DNA of 5,802 nucleotides, from contig JALHSW010000578.1 of the NCBI GenBank assembly GCA_022865365.1, forward strand, positions 1 through 5,802, written 5' to 3'. The notes beneath the pieces were generated by a model. It saw only the letters and a list, made by a program, of their open reading frames with translations. It did no database searches and was not told where the DNA came from. This document shows, in pieces, positions 1 to 5,802 of this stretch; position 1 is the first letter of the stretch, and every line of letters starts with the position of its first letter. A program made the position numbers and the translations under genes. The DNA comes from Acidimicrobiia bacterium (lineage in GTDB: Bacteria; Actinomycetota; Acidimicrobiia; IMCC26256; PALSA-555).

Positions 1-2159
1 ACGGGGTTGCCATACGACGTCGCGCGAGCCGTCGCACCTTGGGCGATCGCGACGGTGCGCGCACCGTCGCCCGCGTCGGGGAACAACTCGAATCGGGCGT
101 CTTCGAGGTCGGTGCGTAGCGGGCTCTCGCTGATCCGCTCGGTGTACCCGTTGTTGTCGTACAGCGTCTTGGCGCGCAACGCGCGTCTGCGGTTGCTGTC
201 GGTCACGATGAGCTCCGCGCCGTGGCTGAGCAGCTTCTGGGCTGTCGCGGGGCGCCCTGCGAGCGAACCCGTGTACACGATGAGGCGATCAGCGGGGAGG
301 ACGCCGGCCTCAGCGGCATCGACGAGTCCCTCACCGCTGCCGCTCACGAGGACGGGCCCGTCCGCGGTCTCGGCGCGCACCACGCGGCGAGCGCCGTCGA
401 CCGAGAGGATGCTGAGCTCGGGCGTGGCGGGGTCTCCGAAGCTCGCCGAGTGCGTCAGCCCGGCGGGGAGCGGGTCGAGCGCGTGCCGGAGCCGCGCCAC
501 GTCGGGGAGGTCGTAGCGCTCGCTCTGGAGATCGCCGCGCACGAGGACCGAGCTCGCGGCGATGAGGCGCGCGATTGCCGGGAGCGCAGCCGGGTCGAAC
601 CTGCCCTCCTGGATGCGCCGGTCGAGTGCGCTCACGAGATCGACCGAGGCGACGGTTCCGTAAGGAATCACCTCGCGCGCAACGGTTGGCCGGTTCATCA
701 GGGCGCGCGTGATCGAGTCGTTCGTGTAGCCCCAGTCGTACGCGGCGAAGTCGATGCCGGGGAGCTCGAGGACGCGTGTGTCGGTTCCGGCGCGGTCGAG
801 GGTTGCTGTCGCCTCGTGCCATCGTGCGGGGATCGTCTCGGGCCGCGTCCGTGTGCCCGAGACGAGGTCACCGCTCCAGAGGGGCGCGATCGCCAGCGTG
901 ACTGCCACGACTGCGACGCCCGCCGCGACGCCACCGGCGACGCGAAAGCGGCTCCGGACGGCGGTCACGCCCATGCCGAGGAGCACTGCCGCTGCCAACA
1001 CGACGAGCGGGGTCACTCGCGAGATGCTCCGCAGCGCGCGCGCCGCATCGACGCTCTCCACGACCGACTTGAACGCTCCGCCGAATGGCGACGGACTCCC
1101 GTAGGGGTGCGCACCGATCGCCAGGACCGTGCCGACCACGAGGAGCGCGACGAACATGCCGCGTCGGCGCCAGCGGGTCGTGACTGCGGCGAGGGCGGCA
1201 AGGAGCACGGGAACGAAGCTCACGGGGAGAACCCAGGTCGCCATGTACATGTGGCCGGCGTTCAGGTAGGGGGCAACGGCGTCTCGGCCGTACAGGAACC
1301 AGTAGCCGAGTCCGCGGAGCACCTCGGGTGTCGTGGATGCCACCGTTACCGTCTCGAGCGACTCGCTCGAGTCGAGGACGTCGACTCCGTAGCGGCCCTC
1401 GATCAGCAGTGCGACGATCCACCAGAGCGACACTGCAGCCGAGAGTCCCAAGATCCGCAACGCGGCGCCCACGAGGCGGCGACGCGCGGGCCACAAGCGC
1501 ACGAGCTCGGCGACCCAGACGACAGCCGGGCCGAGGAAGATGCACGCCAGGGTCGTCGCGTTGATCGTCCCGACGAGCGCCACGACGAGCGCGAACCACG
1601 CCGGCCATCGCCAGCCGCCGTCACGGGTCGCGCGGAGCGTGAGCGCGACGAGCCACGGGAGCCCTGCGTAGGGCAGGAGCAGCACGGACAGGTGTGTCGC
1701 GTACTGGACGACGAACGGCGAGAGCGCGAAGGCGAGCGCCGCGACCGTCGGACCGACGGTCCCGGGCCACCGCAGTGTCCGAGCGAGAAAGAGCACGCCC
1801 GCACCTGCAACGAAGAGCACGCTGCCGAGCCAGAGACGCTGCGACACCCAGACGGGGACGCCGAGTTGCTCGGTCGCCCAGAACCAGGGCCCCATCGGTA
1901 GCAGGTAGCCGATGTTCTGGTGCGTGACGGTGCCGAGCCCGGTCGTCGGATCCCAGAGGTACGCGACTCGTGAGAAGAAGCGCCCGGCGTCAATGAAGAG
2001 GAGCGGTTTGGAGTCGGCCGCTACCTGGCCGCCCTGGGTGAGTAGGAGTGCGGGGTAGATAGCGAGGGCGAGTACGCCGTGCGAGAGTAGCGACCCGCGT
2101 CGGGGAACGAAGCGACTCGTGCTCCGAGTGTCCGTCGAGGTGACGGCCGTGGCGCTCAT
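1..2159 (-). CDS. AftD-like alpha-(1->3)-arabinofuranosyltransferase, GT-C membrane glycosyltransferase (3' end missing)
   Basis: The frame is open for 719 codons from ATG 2159 to the left edge without a stop. The N-terminal half is a multi-spanning membrane protein, with about ten hydrophobic segments between residues 24 and 428. The half that follows is soluble and probably extracytoplasmic. Signatures of the AftD family (DUF3367) are visible: D49-S-K51 in the first loop, WDP at 69-71, then HQNIGYLLPMGPWFW (80-94), N200 and GP 210-211, WW 247-248, GRYGVD (255-260), LRGLGYW (281-287) and GSPSPFG (354-360). The visible end, near TSYGNPV, reaches the region where AftD proteins go on into carbohydrate-binding-like domains. 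Mycobacterial AftD is roughly 1400 residues, so about half is missing. AftD transfers arabinofuranose from decaprenyl-phosphoryl-arabinose to arabinogalactan and lipoarabinomannan. Whether this homologue uses arabinose is unknown. The start is supported by GGAG seven bases upstream and by a one-base gap after the GT4 stop, suggesting translational coupling. The family call is firm; substrate is inference. Confidence 0.88.
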   Translation of the reverse strand, partial: MSATAVTSTDTRSTSRFVPRRGSLLSHGVLALAIYPALLLTQGGQVAADSKPLLFIDAGRFFSRVAYLWDPTTGLGTVTHQNIGYLLPMGPWFWATEQLGVPVWVSQRLWLGSVLFVAGAGVLFLARTLRWPGTVGPTVAALAFALSPFVVQYATHLSVLLLPYAGLPWLVALTLRATRDGGWRWPAWFALVVALVGTINATTLACIFLGPAVVWVAELVRLWPARRRLVGAALRILGLSAAVSLWWIVALLIEGRYGVDVLDSSESLETVTVASTTPEVLRGLGYWFLYGRDAVAPYLNAGHMYMATWVLPVSFVPVLLAALAAVTTRWRRRGMFVALLVVGTVLAIGAHPYGSPSPFGGAFKSVVESVDAARALRSISRVTPLVVLAAAVLLGMGVTAVRSRFRVAGGVAAGVAVVAVTLAIAPLWSGDLVSGTRTRPETIPARWHEATATLDRAGTDTRVLELPGIDFAAYDWGYTNDSITRALMNRPTVAREVIPYGTVASVDLVSALDRRIQEGRFDPAALPAIARLIAASSVLVRGDLQSERYDLPDVARLRHALDPLPAGLTHSASFGDPATPELSILSVDGARRVVRAETADGPVLVSGSGEGLVDAAEAGVLPADRLIVYTGSLAGRPATAQKLLSHGAELIVTDSNRRRALRAKTLYDNNGYTERISESPLRTDLEDARFELFPDAGDGARTVAIAQGATARATSYGNP
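1353..1371. repeat. 19-base perfect inverted repeat inside the AftD-like gene
   Basis: CTCGAGCGA (1353-1361) and TCGCTCGAG (1363-1371) are exact reverse complements around a single central C. The repeat lies in coding sequence for an acidic, serine-rich loop (DSSESLE, residues 263-269) between membrane segments. In such GC-rich, codon-biased DNA it may be accidental. No promoter or gene boundary is nearby. Confidence 0.5.
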
Positions 2160-2160
2160 A

Positions 2161-3213
2161 TCACCGCTCCACCGCGTCGCGCATGGCTGCCTCGAACTCG
2201 CCGATTGCGCGTTCCCAGGTGAACCCGCCGGCCCGTTGCCGCGCAGCCTCGGCCATCGCGGTCCGCGCCGCGGTGTCGGCCGTGAGGCGCACCCATTCTT
2301 CTACGAAGACGTGCTCGTCGGGTGCCAGCACCCCGGTGACCCCGGCGACCACCGAGTCGCGGACGCCTTCGACGTCGAACGCGACGGTCGGCACGCCGGC
2401 CGCGGCCGCCTCCATCACGACGGTGCCCCAACCCTCGTGGTGCGCCGGGTGCACCAGAAGCCACGCCGCACCGAGCTCGCGTCCCTTGCGAACCGGGTCG
2501 ACGTAGCCAGTGAGCTCGACGTTGCTGCCGGCAAGCTCGCGGAGACGTTCCCGCTCGGGGCCATCGCCCGCCACCACGAGCGTGCCGCCGGTGCGCGGTC
2601 GCACCTGCTCCCAGAGGCGCAGCGCGAGGCCCACTCGCTTGTGAGGCACAAGTCGGCCGAGGACGACGAAGCGTGGCGTCTGCGAACGAGGCCCGCTGAC
2701 CGGGACGGGGTCGCATCCCATCTCGATCGTGCGGACGCGCGACTCGGGGACGCCAAGGGCCACCAAGCGGCGCTGCGTCGACGCCGACACGGCCACGAAC
2801 TGGGCGCGTCGGTAGACGCATGGCATCGCGCGTCCCTCGAGCCAGCGACCTGTCGCCGCGAGGGGCGCGCTGAACTGCGTGGCCCACTGCTCGGTGTGGA
2901 TGTGGTGGACGAGGCAGACCACCGGCGAACGTTGCCAGAGCGGGGAGAAGAACGGGATGCCGTTCTCGACGTCGACGACGACGTCGGCACCGCGCAGGTG
3001 GCTCCAGTAGGAGATCGGTGCCCTCATGTACTGGGAATAGGTGCCCCCGGTCGCGAGAACCGGGTAGGGGCGCGCGCCCACGGGTCCGCCGCACAGCAGC
3101 GCGACCTCGTGACCCCGCGCCTGAAGGCCGGTGGCGAGTTGGTCGAGGACGACCTCGGAACCGCCGGCCTGCGGGTGGGCGAGGTCGCGCCAGGAGACGA
3201 AGACGATGCGCAT
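2161..3213 (-). CDS. Glycosyltransferase family 4 (GT-B fold)
   Basis: This is a complete 350-residue protein, normal for the family, with no signal peptide or membrane segment, so it is probably cytoplasmic or membrane-associated. The N-terminal Rossmann half begins MRIVFVSWRD and carries the glycine-rich AGGSE (16-20) typical of GT4 acceptor domains, then DVENGIPFF (81-89) and HHIHTEQW (103-110). The C-terminal nucleotide-sugar half has GRLVPHKR (186-193), AGDGPE (215-220) and the E-x7-E motif, E260 and E268, in HEGWGTVVMEA. Retaining transfer of a sugar from a nucleotide donor to a lipid-linked or glycan acceptor is expected from the family; donor and acceptor cannot be read. It lies 27 bases after the GT2 stop and one base before the AftD-like start. 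No Shine-Dalgarno match precedes ATG 3213. The start is kept because an in-frame stop lies at 3243-3241 and the first residues are those expected of the fold. Confidence 0.93.
   Translation of the reverse strand: MRIVFVSWRDLAHPQAGGSEVVLDQLATGLQARGHEVALLCGGPVGARPYPVLATGGTYSQYMRAPISYWSHLRGADVVVDVENGIPFFSPLWQRSPVVCLVHHIHTEQWATQFSAPLAATGRWLEGRAMPCVYRRAQFVAVSASTQRRLVALGVPESRVRTIEMGCDPVPVSGPRSQTPRFVVLGRLVPHKRVGLALRLWEQVRPRTGGTLVVAGDGPERERLRELAGSNVELTGYVDPVRKGRELGAAWLLVHPAHHEGWGTVVMEAAAAGVPTVAFDVEGVRDSVVAGVTGVLAPDEHVFVEEWVRLTADTAARTAMAEAARQRAGGFTWERAIGEFEAAMRDAVER
2167..2170 (-). promoter_or_regulatory. Ribosome binding site of the AftD-like gene
   Basis: Read on the minus strand, GGAG lies seven bases before ATG 2159, inside the last codons of the GT4 gene. 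The stop TGA (2163-2161), one T and then the ATG follow directly. The layout supports this ATG as the start and suggests coupled translation of the two genes. Confidence 0.6.
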
Positions 3214-3240
3214 GAAGGGTGGTCGGAGACCGAGAGCATC

Positions 3241-4032
3241 CTACGCAGGTGGGCTGTGGCCCTGAGGTCGGGAGCCGTCGCTGCTGGGCGGCTCCCAGCC
3301 CAGCTCGGCCGCCCGGGCGCGCACCCGTGCCGGTCGTGTACGGACGACGACGCGCAGCAGATCAAGCGCAGCACCGCTCGAGTCCCGCACCGGCCGCACG
3401 CTCGAGCCATCGACCGCGGTCCACTCGACGGGCACCTCGCGGATACGGAAGCCGAGGATCCGCGCGTGGACGAGCGCCTCGGCATCGAACGCGAAGCCAT
3501 CGACGCGGGAGACACCGAAGATGAGGTGCGCAGCGTCGGCTCGGAACGCCTTGAAGCCGCATTGGGTGTCGTGGACACCGACGCGCCCCATCACGCGGAC
3601 CATCCGGTTGAAGCTACGGCCCATGACTGCACGACCCAGCGTCGTGTTGTGCACGACCGCGCCGGGCACCGCGCGCGATCCAACGACCACGTCGGCACAC
3701 TCGAGCGCGGCGAGCACCACCTGGAGCGCCGAGAGGTCGGTCGCGAGATCGGCATCCATGAAGACGATGATCGATCCCGTCGCTGCGGCGACACCGGTGC
3801 GCACCGCCGCACCCTTGCCGCGGTTCTCTGCGAGCGAGATCACCTGCGCGCCCGGCCGGTCATCGAGAAGTGAGTGGGCGACCTCGGCGGTCCGGTCGGT
3901 GCTCCCGTCGTCAACCACGATGAGCTCCGCGTCGGAGGCGGCGGGGTGCGCTTCGAGCGCACACAGCGTGGAGGTGAGCCGTTCAGCCTCGTTGTACGCC
4001 GGGATGACGATGCTGAGGGACGGGGGGCTCAC
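3241..4032 (-). CDS. Glycosyltransferase family 2, dolichyl/polyprenyl-phosphate hexosyltransferase-like
   Basis: From the chosen GTG start the protein has 263 residues. It shows the GT-A features of family 2: SIVIPAYNEA (7-16), VVDDGSTD (39-46), NRGKGAAVRTG (70-80), MDADLATD (92-99) with the metal-binding DAD, and VGSR (117-120). HDTQCGFKAF (154-163), DGFAFDAEAL (178-187) and VPVEW (200-204) are characteristic of the branch containing eukaryotic ALG5 and DPM1-like enzymes, which move a hexose from a nucleotide sugar to dolichyl phosphate. The tail lacks membrane helices and ends in a polar, proline-rich stretch. As first gene of the minus-strand operon it may supply a lipid-linked sugar to the other two enzymes; this is inference. 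GTG 4032 was chosen because GGAG sits five bases upstream and the fold begins six residues later. ATG 4092 in the same frame would add 20 residues. The frame stays open to 4395, but that part overlaps the divergent gene. Confidence 0.9.
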   Translation of the reverse strand: MSPPSLSIVIPAYNEAERLTSTLCALEAHPAASDAELIVVDDGSTDRTAEVAHSLLDDRPGAQVISLAENRGKGAAVRTGVAAATGSIIVFMDADLATDLSALQVVLAALECADVVVGSRAVPGAVVHNTTLGRAVMGRSFNRMVRVMGRVGVHDTQCGFKAFRADAAHLIFGVSRVDGFAFDAEALVHARILGFRIREVPVEWTAVDGSSVRPVRDSSGAALDLLRVVVRTRPARVRARAAELGWEPPSSDGSRPQGHSPPA

Positions 4033-4037
4033 GCGTG

Positions 4038-4041
4038 CTCC
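4038..4041 (-). promoter_or_regulatory. Ribosome binding site deciding the GT2 start
   Basis: On the minus strand GGAG is followed by CACGC and then GTG 4032. This five-base spacing is the reason to prefer GTG 4032 over the in-frame ATG 4092, whose nearest GGAG is only three bases away. Confidence 0.55.
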
Positions 4042-4050
4042 AGACCGCTC

Positions 4051-4070
4051 ATACTCGCCCTTATACTCGC
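4051..4070 (+). repeat. Pair of 8-base direct repeats in the divergent promoter region
   Basis: ATACTCGC occurs at 4051-4058 and again at 4063-4070, a 12-base spacing that is close to one helical turn. The second copy overlaps the candidate -10 elements of both strands. The pair could be an operator for a regulator, or chance; no regulator gene is in the window. Confidence 0.35.
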
Positions 4071-4231
4071 TCGCCCGAGCCGGATTCGGCATCGGCTCCG
4101 GAGAAGCATGACGCGGGCACGAGGCCTCGCCGCGTCCGAGGTGCAGCGTGCACATGGAAACAGCCGTGCGGCAGGAATCCGACGATCCGTGGCGTCGGTC
4201 TTCGGTCGAGTCCGATGCCCTTGGGGCTGAC

Positions 4232-4235
4232 GAGG
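4232..4235 (+). promoter_or_regulatory. Ribosome binding site of the acyltransferase gene
   Basis: GAGG followed by CGCGG and ATG 4241 gives five-base spacing. The upstream in-frame ATG 4154 has its nearest GAGG twelve bases away, so this site favours the shorter start. Confidence 0.45.
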
Positions 4236-4240
4236 CGCGG

Positions 4241-5802
4241 ATGCCGCACCTTCGCGCGCTCGACGGCCTGCGCGGAATCGCGGTCCTTGCGGTGGTCGCG
4301 TTCCACTTCGCGCCCGAGACCTTCCCCGGCGGCTTCCTCGGCGTCGACGTCTTCTTCGTGCTCAGCGGCTTCCTCATCACAAGCTTGCTCGTCACCGAGC
4401 GTGAGCGGAGCGGTCGGATCGCGCTGGGAGCGTTCTGGGTGCGGCGGGCGCGCCGCCTGCTGCCAGCCCTGCTGCTCGTCCTGCTCGCGGTCGGGCTCTA
4501 CGGCGTCGTCGTTGCACAGCCGTTCGAGGCGGGTCGGCTGCGCGACGATGGCTTCGCGGCGCTCGGCTACTTCGCGAACTGGCACTTCATCTCGTCGGGG
4601 CAGTCCTACATCGCCGACTTCGTGGGCGTCGGCCCGAGCCCGCTGCGGCACACGTGGTCGCTCGCGATCGAAGAGCAGTTCTACCTGCTCTGGCCGCTCG
4701 TGGTCGCCGGTCTCGGCGTGCTCGTCGCGCGGCGCGCGGTTGACCTCCGCCGAGCGCTCGTGACGGGCTGCCTGGTGTTCGCCGTGGTCTCCGTCGCGCT
4801 CATGATCTTCCTGTACCACCCCGGCGATGACCCGAGCCGCGTCTACTACGGCACCGATACCCGTGCGCACCTGCTGCTCGTCGGCGGCGCCCTCGGTGGG
4901 CTCACCGCCGGCGTCGTACGTGTGCGAACGAACCGCCGCCGTCGCCTGCTGCACGTCGCGGGGGGACTCGCGGCGGCGGCGCTCGCAGCGCTCGTATTCA
5001 CGGTGGCGGACACGTCCGACTGGCTCTACGAGGGCGGCTACGCGCTCGTCGCGCTGATGGTGGTGCTCGTGATCGCCGGGAGCGCACAGCCGGGCGACCA
5101 TGTCCTCGGTCGGACGCTCGGCGTCGCGCCGCTCGTGGGGCTCGGCCTCATCTCGTACGGCGTCTATCTCTGGCACTGGCCGGTGTTCCTCTGGGTCGAC
5201 ACAACCGCGACGGGTCTCGACGGGGTCGCGCTGTTCGCCGTCCGGTGTGCGGTCACGCTCACTGTCGCGCTCGCGAGCTTTCATCTGGTCGAGCGGCCGA
5301 TCCGCTCGGGTGCGTTGCGACGCATGGGGCCCTGGGTGCCGCGCTTCGCCGCGCCGGTCGCCGTGGTGCTCGCGATCGCGGTCCTGGTAGCACCCGTCGC
5401 CGCCGCCCGGGCCCCGGCACCGCCGATCGAGATCGCGATCGGACCGTCGACGGAAGTCCCTACCGTCAGCGACGAGTATGCGCGCGTCCCGACGTGCAAT
5501 CGGCCCGTCCGTCCGCAACCCGCACGCGCCGAGGTTCTGCTGATCGGGAACTCCGTGGCCGACGAGATCGACGAGTGCCTCGGCGAGGTCCTCTCGGCCG
5601 GTGGCTTCCGGCTCAGGAGCGAAGCGCAGGCCGGCGAGGCGCTCTGCGACGTGCTTCCGCGGCTCACCCGGGAGGTGCGCGACGGTGACCGGCCGAAGTA
5701 CGTCGTGATCTATGCGCTGAAGGCCGGGTACTCGATCTGCTGGGCCCGCCACGGAACCGCCGAGCCAGCGGTCACCGACACCTGGATGCAGGACGTGTCC
5801 CT
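4241..5802 (+). CDS. Acyltransferase-3 (OafA/YrhL type) with C-terminal SGNH-like domain (3' end missing)
   Basis: The frame is open for 520 codons from ATG 4241 to the right edge. Residues 4-385 form the acyltransferase-3 membrane domain, with about ten hydrophobic segments. It shows the R-x10-H motif (R11, H22), FLGVDVFFVLSGFLIT (32-47), the arginine-rich FWVRRARRLLPA (65-76), TWSLAIEEQFYLLWP (138-152), ISYGVYLWHWPVF (304-316) and LVERPIR (349-355). A proline-rich linker (390-430) leads to an SGNH-like domain opening with AEVLLIGNSVADEI (430-443). S438 is the probable catalytic serine, but the usual GDS is GNS here. The SGNH block with the catalytic Asp-His pair lies beyond the window. Proteins of this architecture acetylate or otherwise acylate cell-surface glycans, taking the acyl group across the membrane; the substrate is unknown. 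Its divergent position suggests a target made by the neighbouring glycosyltransferases (inference). ATG 4154 would add 29 polar residues with weaker third-position GC, so the shorter start is preferred. Confidence 0.92.
   Translation, partial: MPHLRALDGLRGIAVLAVVAFHFAPETFPGGFLGVDVFFVLSGFLITSLLVTERERSGRIALGAFWVRRARRLLPALLLVLLAVGLYGVVVAQPFEAGRLRDDGFAALGYFANWHFISSGQSYIADFVGVGPSPLRHTWSLAIEEQFYLLWPLVVAGLGVLVARRAVDLRRALVTGCLVFAVVSVALMIFLYHPGDDPSRVYYGTDTRAHLLLVGGALGGLTAGVVRVRTNRRRRLLHVAGGLAAAALAALVFTVADTSDWLYEGGYALVALMVVLVIAGSAQPGDHVLGRTLGVAPLVGLGLISYGVYLWHWPVFLWVDTTATGLDGVALFAVRCAVTLTVALASFHLVERPIRSGALRRMGPWVPRFAAPVAVVLAIAVLVAPVAAARAPAPPIEIAIGPSTEVPTVSDEYARVPTCNRPVRPQPARAEVLLIGNSVADEIDECLGEVLSAGGFRLRSEAQAGEALCDVLPRLTREVRDGDRPKYVVIYALKAGYSICWARHGTAEPAVTDTWMQDVS

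Larger units (their letters stand above)
4033..4240. promoter_or_regulatory. Divergent intergenic region between the GT2 operon and the acyltransferase gene
   Basis: This 208-base stretch separates two gene sets transcribed away from each other, so promoters for both are expected here. The AT-rich spot at 4060-4067 stands out from GC-rich surroundings. It reads TATACT on the plus strand (4062-4067) and TATAAG on the minus strand (4065-4060), both close to the -10 consensus. No convincing -35 box is visible for either. If used, the minus transcript would have a leader of about 20 bases before GTG 4032. The plus leader would be about 165 bases to ATG 4241. Short palindromic pieces follow: GCTCG/CGAGC at 4069-4080, and GAGCCG/CGGCTC at 4077-4082 and 4093-4098. 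Part of the region could instead be coding if the acyltransferase starts at ATG 4154. Confidence 0.45.

Noticed and set aside
7..516. 169-codon open frame on the plus strand at the left edge
   Set aside because: It is antisense to the soluble half of the AftD-like protein, has Arg/Ser/Pro-rich composition and shows no domain signature.
222..1901. 559-codon open frame on the plus strand
   Set aside because: It lies opposite the AftD-like gene, and its product is dominated by Arg, Asp, Glu, His and Gly with no recognisable domain. The minus-strand frame carries clear family motifs over the same bases. Such mirror frames are common in GC-rich coding DNA.
2119..3873. 584-codon open frame on the plus strand
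   Set aside because: It spans the GT4 gene and most of the GT2 gene in antisense, crosses the gap between them, and has low-complexity charged composition. Both minus-strand genes have intact catalytic motifs.
4077..4098. Possible hairpin (6-base arms, 10-base loop) as a terminator or riboswitch
   Set aside because: The stem is short, has no following T run, and lies between divergent genes where no transcript is expected to end. Short GC-rich inverted repeats occur by chance in this composition.
4033..4395. Extension of the GT2 frame by 121 codons to ATG 4395
   Set aside because: The added residues are low-complexity and rich in Arg, Ser and Pro. They overlap the start and first conserved motifs of the divergent acyltransferase gene. 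A GTG with a good ribosome binding site lies just before the GT2 fold.
4061..5752. 563-codon open frame on the minus strand
   Set aside because: It is antisense to the acyltransferase gene, whose plus-strand motifs are unmistakable. The antisense product is a charged Arg/Asp/Glu-rich sequence without domain features.
1..5802. Mobile elements, CRISPR arrays, tRNA or rRNA genes, defence or other new systems
   Set aside because: No transposase or integrase motifs, spaced repeat arrays, tRNA-like cloverleaf or rRNA segments were seen. All but about 235 bases are accounted for by four recognisable envelope-glycan genes.

Overview
The window is GC-rich throughout, with a strong G/C bias at third codon positions. 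It contains four protein-coding genes, two of which run off the ends. The gene content and protein signatures suggest a high-GC actinobacterium: an AftD-type arabinofuranosyltransferase homologue beside GT4 and GT2 glycosyltransferases and an acyltransferase-3/SGNH protein. A lineage without mycolic acids, such as Acidimicrobiia, is possible. That placement is inference from protein style, since there is no rRNA or other marker gene here.

Layout. On the minus strand, three genes run right to left as a probable operon: a family-2 glycosyltransferase (4032 to 3241), a family-4 glycosyltransferase (3213 to 2161) and a large AftD-like GT-C membrane glycosyltransferase (2159 to beyond position 1). 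The gaps are 27 bases and 1 base. On the plus strand, an acyltransferase-3 membrane protein fused to a C-terminal SGNH-like domain starts at 4241 and runs off the right end. The 208 bases between the two divergent units hold an AT-rich element that reads as a -10 box on both strands, plus short repeats. It is the only substantial non-coding stretch.

How the genes may work together. The GT2 protein resembles dolichyl/polyprenyl-phosphate hexosyltransferases, so it may load a sugar onto a polyprenyl carrier. The GT4 protein would transfer a nucleotide-activated sugar on the cytoplasmic face. The AftD-like protein belongs to a class that uses a polyprenyl-phosphate sugar to extend a glycan outside the membrane. 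The divergent acyltransferase would decorate such a glycan with acyl groups. This is a coherent cell-envelope glycan locus, but the glycan and the sugars are not determined by the sequence.

I found no mobile element, CRISPR array, tRNA, rRNA or clear terminator, and no clearly new type of system. The points most worth a second look are the divergent AftD-like/acyltransferase pairing, the overlapping divergent -10 elements, and the GNS in place of GDS in the SGNH domain.
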